In this document: positions 6,396 to 10,236 of the stretch, piece by piece | Numbering within the stretch: the first letter of the stretch is position 1 | How the letters are laid out: every line of letters begins with the position of its first letter | Made by a program: the position numbers and the translations under genes | NCBI GenBank assembly: GCA_050180015.1 | Contig: JBFXEO010000097.1 | Location: 1-10,236 of the forward strand | Length of the DNA: 10,236 bases | Reading direction: 5' to 3' | Origin: JBFXEO01 sp050180015 | GTDB lineage: Bacteria; Bacteroidota; Bacteroidia; Bacteroidales; Tenuifilaceae | Notes under the pieces: generated by a model | The model's input: the letters and a program-made list of their open reading frames with translations, nothing else | The model's database searches: none | Told to the model about the DNA's origin: nothing

Positions 6396-6902
6396 TTAAT
6401 GCAGAGTGTCTGCTATTTCCTGCCGAAAAATTAACTTTTCATCCATAATCTGATCGTAAGCATCGGCATTAAGAATGGTAATTATCCGAAAAAGGGAGTC
6501 GAGAAAAAAAAGGTTCTCGCTCTCAAGCATTTCGCCCGCTAAGGTTTTTGTCTGGTACTTATGGGTAATTGTGTAGCCTAAGAATTCTCCTTTGTTAGAG
6601 TTTAAAAGCCGGTCGAGGCTATCCAGCGTACCCTGATTTGGTGTAGGTTTTGCCTTTTCCTGCTCCATTAGGTTGCTTAGCTGGTATGCCCTGCTGGTTC
6701 TCTGGTACCTTGGAGTTAACGCTCCAAACTCAATGGATTTATAGTCAGGATACTCAGCCTTATTTGAAACCATCCAAGTGTTAATGCTTTCTTTTGCCTT
6801 GTCGGCAGGTGTCATTATTTCCTTTTTCCCCGTTTTACTGCACGATAGGGAGGCAAACATAACAACTGTAATAAGTGCTAAAATGGAATAATGGCGTTTC
6901 AT
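6396..6902 (-). CDS. Small putative lipoprotein of unknown function
   Basis: A 168-residue protein that I do not recognise. From the ATG at 6902 it begins MKRHYSILALITVVMFASLS followed by C21, a short type II signal peptide. The position -3 residue is Ser rather than Leu, so the lipobox is imperfect. KTGKKE follows the cysteine, with no acidic surface-export signal. The mature part is helical and charged: ADKAKESINTWMVSNKAEYP (~32-51) with a conserved-looking YKSIEFGALTP, then a Gln/Lys/Glu-rich middle and a second block (KGEFLGYTITHKYQTKT, ENLFFLDSLF) near the C-terminus. The likely location is the periplasmic face of the inner or outer membrane. A TTG at 6914 would add four residues, but the ATG gives the standard Lys-Arg signal start. 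It lies between the tRNA and the dipeptidase operon's terminator, so it is probably transcribed alone. Confidence 0.8.
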   Translation of the reverse strand: MKRHYSILALITVVMFASLSCSKTGKKEIMTPADKAKESINTWMVSNKAEYPDYKSIEFGALTPRYQRTSRAYQLSNLMEQEKAKPTPNQGTLDSLDRLLNSNKGEFLGYTITHKYQTKTLAGEMLESENLFFLDSLFRIITILNADAYDQIMDEKLIFRQEIADTLH

Positions 6903-6926
6903 GGCCGTCAGCAATTTAATTTAAGC

Positions 6927-6934
6927 TAAAGTTA
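6927..6934 (-). promoter_or_regulatory. Weak candidate -7 box for the lipoprotein gene
   Basis: TAACTTTA on the minus strand (6934-6927) differs by one base from TAnnTTTG and sits 24 bases before the ATG at 6902. No good -33 box is present. It is listed because a terminator just upstream (6964-6990) implies the gene needs its own promoter. Confidence 0.25.
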
Positions 6935-6963
6935 CGAGAAAAATAAATAATATACCAGCGGGT

Positions 6964-6990
6964 AAAAGAAAAAGGGAAGCTGCCTTCCCT
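6964..6990 (-). terminator. Rho-independent terminator of the gpmI/DUF3109/dipeptidase operon
   Basis: AGGGAAG (6973-6979) and CTTCCCT (6984-6990) form a 7-bp stem with a 4-base loop, 10 bases past the dipeptidase stop. The minus strand then continues into TTTTTCTTTT (complement of 6964-6973). Confidence 0.8.
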
Positions 6991-7000
6991 CTTCTGAGGG

Positions 7001-8374
7001 TTACTGTTTGCTATATGCTGAATAATATTTGTAAAATAGCGAAATGGCTTCAATTCCGTTATAGAATTGTTCGAGCGGGTAATTTTCGTTCGGTGAGTGT
7101 ATAGAATCAGCCTCAAGGCCAAAGCCAAGCAGTATGGACTTTATACCCAGAACCTGCTCAAAAGTGCTGATAATTGGAATACTTCCACCGCTACGGAATG
7201 GAACAGGCTTTTTGCCATACACATCTTCCATTGCTTTGCTTGCGGCCATATAACCAATAGTATTTGTGGGCGCAACGTAACCCTGCCCTCCATGATGGAG
7301 TGTTACTTTCACCTTAACGTATTTTGGTGCAACTGATGTAAAATGTTTCTGGAATAGCTCTGCAATTTTACGATGATCCTGGTTGGGAACCAGCCTCATG
7401 GATATTTTTGCGTAGGCTTTGGATGGAATCACCGTTTTAGAGCCTTCACCGGTATATCCGCTCCAAATACCATTCACGTCGAGCGTTGGGCGAATCCCTA
7501 CCCGCTCCATGGTTGAGTACTCTTTTTCACCAAGCACATCATCAATACCCAAAGCACCTTTGTAGTTTTTGAGGTTGAAAGGGGCACGGGCCAGGTCGGC
7601 ACGTTCCTCGGGGCTCACATTGAGAACATCATCGTAAAAACCGGGTATCGTGATTTGGTTGTTCTCATCGTGCAGCGAGGCAATTAGCCTGGCCAATACA
7701 TTTGCCGGGTTAGCCACGGCCCCGCCAAACAGGCCCGAATGCAGGTCACGATTGGGGCCTGTAACCTCTACCTCAACGTAAGCTAATCCTCTTAAACCAA
7801 CGGTAATGGAAGGTGTATCAGTGCCAATCATTGAAGTATCCGAAACAAGGATAATGTCAGCTTTAAGCATTTCCTTATTTTCGGCGCACCATGTTACAAG
7901 GCTGGTGGAGCCAATTTCCTCTTCGCCTTCAACCATAAATTTAATGTTGCAGGGTAATGTGTTGGTTTTTACCATCAATTCAAATGCCTTGGCGTGCATG
8001 AACGATTGTCCCTTATCATCATCGGCACCTCGCCCCCATATTTTACCATCGCGAATTTCGGGTTCAAAGGGTGGTGATTCCCAGAGTTCTACAGGATCAA
8101 CCGGCATCACATCGTAGTGGGCATAAACCAACACGGTAGGTAGCAAAGGGTCAATGATTTTTTCGCCGTAAACTATGGGGTTCCCCTGTGTTGGCATTAT
8201 AGATGCCTTGTCGGCCCCTGCGTTAAGCAGGGTTTCCTTCCAGTACCCGGCAGCCCGCAGCATGTCACCCTTATGCTCTGACAGGGAGCTAATTGAAGGT
8301 ATTTTGAGTAAGCCGAACAGCTCTTCAATAAACCTGTCCTTATTAGCCTCTACGTAGTGTCTGATATTTTCCAT
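7001..8374 (-). CDS. M20 family dipeptidase (carnosinase/CNDP-like)
   Basis: A 457-residue co-catalytic zinc peptidase that would hydrolyse dipeptides in the cytosol. All expected metal and catalytic residues are visible. H86 and D88 lie in AHYDVMPVDP. The bridging D118 is in GRGADDDKGQ. E152 (general base) and E153 (ligand) are in EGEEEIGS. D179 is in LVSDTSM. H212 is in the dimerisation-domain motif DLHSGLFGG, and H426 is in SIHSPNE near the C-terminus. The length and order (catalytic domain, lid domain ~200-360, catalytic domain) are typical of M20 carnosinase-type enzymes. SGGSIPI (395-401) is the usual substrate-binding loop. No signal peptide is present. The ATG at 8374 begins a normal M20 N-terminal helix. 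The gene is 24 bases downstream of the DUF3109 gene and is the last gene of the probable operon. Exact substrates cannot be read from the sequence. Confidence 0.94.
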   Translation of the reverse strand: MENIRHYVEANKDRFIEELFGLLKIPSISSLSEHKGDMLRAAGYWKETLLNAGADKASIMPTQGNPIVYGEKIIDPLLPTVLVYAHYDVMPVDPVELWESPPFEPEIRDGKIWGRGADDDKGQSFMHAKAFELMVKTNTLPCNIKFMVEGEEEIGSTSLVTWCAENKEMLKADIILVSDTSMIGTDTPSITVGLRGLAYVEVEVTGPNRDLHSGLFGGAVANPANVLARLIASLHDENNQITIPGFYDDVLNVSPEERADLARAPFNLKNYKGALGIDDVLGEKEYSTMERVGIRPTLDVNGIWSGYTGEGSKTVIPSKAYAKISMRLVPNQDHRKIAELFQKHFTSVAPKYVKVKVTLHHGGQGYVAPTNTIGYMAASKAMEDVYGKKPVPFRSGGSIPIISTFEQVLGIKSILLGFGLEADSIHSPNENYPLEQFYNGIEAISLFYKYYSAYSKQ

Positions 8375-8398
8375 GAGATTAAAGTGTTATATGCTTAA

Positions 8399-8986
8399 CT
8401 ATTCGAGATTATCAGTCTGTGAATTTAGCAAAATTTCGGCTTCCTCCAGCTGTTCGTAGAACGATTCCCCGTAAATACGGACTATGGCATCTTTTAAAAA
8501 ACGGTAAACCGGCATGCTTTTACTTTCTCCCAGCTGCCGCGCAGGAGCGCATACATCCCAAACATCGTAGTTTAATGCGGTAAAGGTTTTGTACACCTTT
8601 ACCCTTATCGGGTAAAGGTGGCAGGATGCTGGCTTTTGAAAATCAACCTTTTTATTGAGCCATGCCTTTTCTATGGCGCACGTGGCTATTCCATTCCCGA
8701 ATGCAACATAGGCACACTCCTTACCATTGACCAGTGGTGTTACCAAATCTCCATCCCCATCGGTAACCGAAGTGCCCTGCCTTTCAATTGCCTTTAACCC
8801 CGAAACGCTCAGGTATGGCTTTACAACGGGAAATATCTCCTTTAATACTTCTACTTCGCCAGCAGATAGCGGTGCCCCCGATGATCCATGTACACAGCAT
8901 AATCCTTTGCACCGAACAACATCGCAGCAAAACTTTTTCTCAATTATTTCGCTACTTACTACCTTATCATCGATATGAATCATCAT
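8399..8986 (-). CDS. DUF3109 family cysteine-rich protein
   Basis: A 195-residue cytosolic protein of the DUF3109 type, common in Bacteroidota and related to the zinc/iron-chelating YkgJ-like proteins. Nine cysteines are visible: C20, C21, C26, C30 and C31 in FCCDVVRCKGLCC; C91 in GKECAYVAF; C103 in GIATCAIEKAW; C122 in KPASCHLYPIRV; C146 in WDVCAPARQ. This grouping, and the CxLYP-type motif, suggest metal or iron-sulfur cluster binding, but no role has been assigned that I know of. There are two adjacent ATGs (8986 and 8983), and either could serve. It sits 12 bases after gpmI and 24 bases before the M20 dipeptidase, on the same strand, so it is probably co-transcribed. That link to glycolysis and peptide breakdown is only positional. 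Confidence 0.88.
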   Translation of the reverse strand: MMIHIDDKVVSSEIIEKKFCCDVVRCKGLCCVHGSSGAPLSAGEVEVLKEIFPVVKPYLSVSGLKAIERQGTSVTDGDGDLVTPLVNGKECAYVAFGNGIATCAIEKAWLNKKVDFQKPASCHLYPIRVKVYKTFTALNYDVWDVCAPARQLGESKSMPVYRFLKDAIVRIYGESFYEQLEEAEILLNSQTDNLE

Positions 8987-8998
8987 GGTTATTGACCT

Positions 8999-10236
8999 TT
9001 ACCGGCAGAGCACCTTCCCTGTCATTTCTGGAGGAATTGGTAATCCCATGATTGATAGTATTGTTGGTGCCACATCGGCAAGAATTCCTTTTTCCACTGA
9101 TTTATACCTGTCCGAAACAAGAATTATGGGAACAGGGTTTAGCGAATGGGCTGTGTTAGGGCTTCCATCGGGGTTTATTGCGTAATCGGCATTGCCATGG
9201 TCGGCAATAATTACCACGCTATAACCATTTGCTTTTGCAGCCTCCACAACCTCGCTTACACATTGATCGATCGCCTGAACTGCCTTTTGAATGGCGCTGT
9301 AAACCCCTGTATGGCCAACCATATCGCCATTGGCAAAGTTAAGGCAGATAAAGTCGTTCACCTTTTTGTTTAATTCAGCAACAATGGCATCTTTCACCAA
9401 AAAGGCACTCATCTCGGGTTGCAAATCGTACGTTGCCACCTTGGGTGATGGAATAAGAATGCGATTTTCGGCCGGGAACTCTTTCTCTCGCCCACCGGAG
9501 AAAAAGAAAGTTACATGGGCATACTTTTCGGTTTCGGCAATACGGAGCTGCCTGAGCCCGTGGCTCGATATCACTTCACCAACAGTATTCACAAGGTTGT
9601 CCTTCTCGTATATTACGTTCACACCCTTAAAAGTGTCGTCGTAACGGGTCATTGTTACATAGTGAAGCGGCAAGGTTTTCATGCCGAGCTCCGGCATATC
9701 GTTCTGGGTTAAGGCTATGGTAATTTCTCGCAAGCGGTCTGTGCGGAAGTTAAAGCAGATAACTACATCGCCGGATTTTACCAGGCCCACCGGGTTCCCC
9801 TGGTCATCGACCTTTACCACCGGTTTTATAAATTCATCGGTAACACCTCCCTTATACGACTCTTCAATGGCCTTCAGAATATCCGCTGTGGGCTTGCCCT
9901 TCCCGTGGACAAGCAAATCGTAGCCCTCCTTAACCCGTTCCCAGCGTTTGTCCCTGTCCATGGTGTAATATCGTCCAACAAGCGAAGCAACTACTCCGTT
10001 GCTTGTTTTCAGGTGGTTCTCCAATTCACGAACAAAGCCCAAACCGCTTTGCGGATCGGTATCGCGACCATCGGTAAGTGCATGTATAAAAACCTTGTCC
10101 AAACCATATTCCTTGGTAATATCGCACAGCTTGTACAGATGCCTGTCGAGGGAATGTACCCCGCCGTCGGAAACCAGGCCCAGAAAATGAACCGCAACGT
10201 TTTTCTCCCTGGCATACTTCAACGCGTCAACCAAGA
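8999..10236 (-). CDS. gpmI: 2,3-bisphosphoglycerate-independent phosphoglycerate mutase, N-terminus beyond window
   Basis: This gene encodes the glycolytic and gluconeogenic enzyme that interconverts 3- and 2-phosphoglycerate, an Mn-dependent member of the alkaline phosphatase superfamily. The frame stays open to the window edge; 412 C-terminal residues are visible of about 510. Motifs in order are SDGGVHS (near 10151-10171), DGRDT, an Arg-rich phosphate-binding FNFRTDRLRE, GDMVGHTG (Asp and His ligands), IADHGNAD (Asp-His pair) and NTAHSLNPVP (last His). Their spacing equals that of D403/H407, D444/H445 and H462 of the Geobacillus enzyme. About 100 residues, including the catalytic phosphoserine region (Ser62), lie outside the window. 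An in-frame TTG near 10234 is an internal Leu codon, not a start. It is upstream of the DUF3109 and dipeptidase genes and heads this part of the operon. Confidence 0.97.
   Translation of the reverse strand, partial: LVDALKYAREKNVAVHFLGLVSDGGVHSLDRHLYKLCDITKEYGLDKVFIHALTDGRDTDPQSGLGFVRELENHLKTSNGVVASLVGRYYTMDRDKRWERVKEGYDLLVHGKGKPTADILKAIEESYKGGVTDEFIKPVVKVDDQGNPVGLVKSGDVVICFNFRTDRLREITIALTQNDMPELGMKTLPLHYVTMTRYDDTFKGVNVIYEKDNLVNTVGEVISSHGLRQLRIAETEKYAHVTFFFSGGREKEFPAENRILIPSPKVATYDLQPEMSAFLVKDAIVAELNKKVNDFICLNFANGDMVGHTGVYSAIQKAVQAIDQCVSEVVEAAKANGYSVVIIADHGNADYAINPDGSPNTAHSLNPVPIILVSDRYKSVEKGILADVAPTILSIMGLPIPPEMTGKVLCR

Noticed and set aside
6916..7128. Minus-strand open frame overlapping the end of the dipeptidase gene
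   Set aside because: It is in a different frame from the intact M20 C-terminus and spans the operon terminator, so it is not a gene.
9330..9644. Plus-strand open frame of about 100 codons within gpmI
   Set aside because: It lies entirely opposite conserved gpmI motifs; composition and lack of family features mark it as a shadow. The same holds for the frame at 7806-8117 opposite the dipeptidase.

Overview
The window looks like ordinary chromosomal DNA from a member of the Bacteroidota, most likely Bacteroidales or a marine or environmental relative. This is inferred from three things: promoters of the Bacteroidota type (TTTG, a 19-21 base gap, then TAnnTTTG), start codons without a clear Shine-Dalgarno sequence and with A/T-rich leaders, and the protein families present. 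No transposase, integrase, phage gene or CRISPR array is visible. Coding density is high, and no gene-free stretch exceeds about 235 bases.

Left part (1-2537): the first gene, cut off by the window edge, encodes an exported LPP20-like protein on the minus strand. It diverges from rmuC, a membrane-anchored coiled-coil protein with a nuclease-like fold, on the plus strand. rmuC converges on the next minus-strand gene across about 210 bases that hold a minus-strand terminator and no gene.

Regulatory pair (2538-4158, minus strand): an ECF sigma factor and, just upstream of it, a MerR-type regulator with a cobalamin-binding C-terminus. The regulator carries W-x9-EH and ExHxxG, the signature of CarH/LitR vitamin-B12 photoreceptors. 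Each gene has its own terminator. The sigma gene has a near-ideal Bacteroidota promoter whose spacer contains a palindrome that could be the regulator's operator. This is the most interesting part of the window: a probable light-responsive switch that controls a sigma factor, with no carotenoid genes beside it.

Middle (4236-6902): an M16 zinc protease and a class I O-methyltransferase form a tight minus-strand pair only 2 bases apart. A plus-strand tRNA-Phe(GAA) follows, with its own strong promoter and terminator, and then a minus-strand gene for a small lipoprotein of unknown function.

Right part (7001-10236, minus strand): gpmI (5' end beyond the window), a nine-cysteine DUF3109 protein and an M20 dipeptidase lie head to tail with gaps of 12 and 24 bases and end at a clear terminator, so they are probably one operon. 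Glycolytic phosphoglycerate mutase and dipeptide hydrolysis are housekeeping roles. The link to the DUF3109 protein is unexplained.
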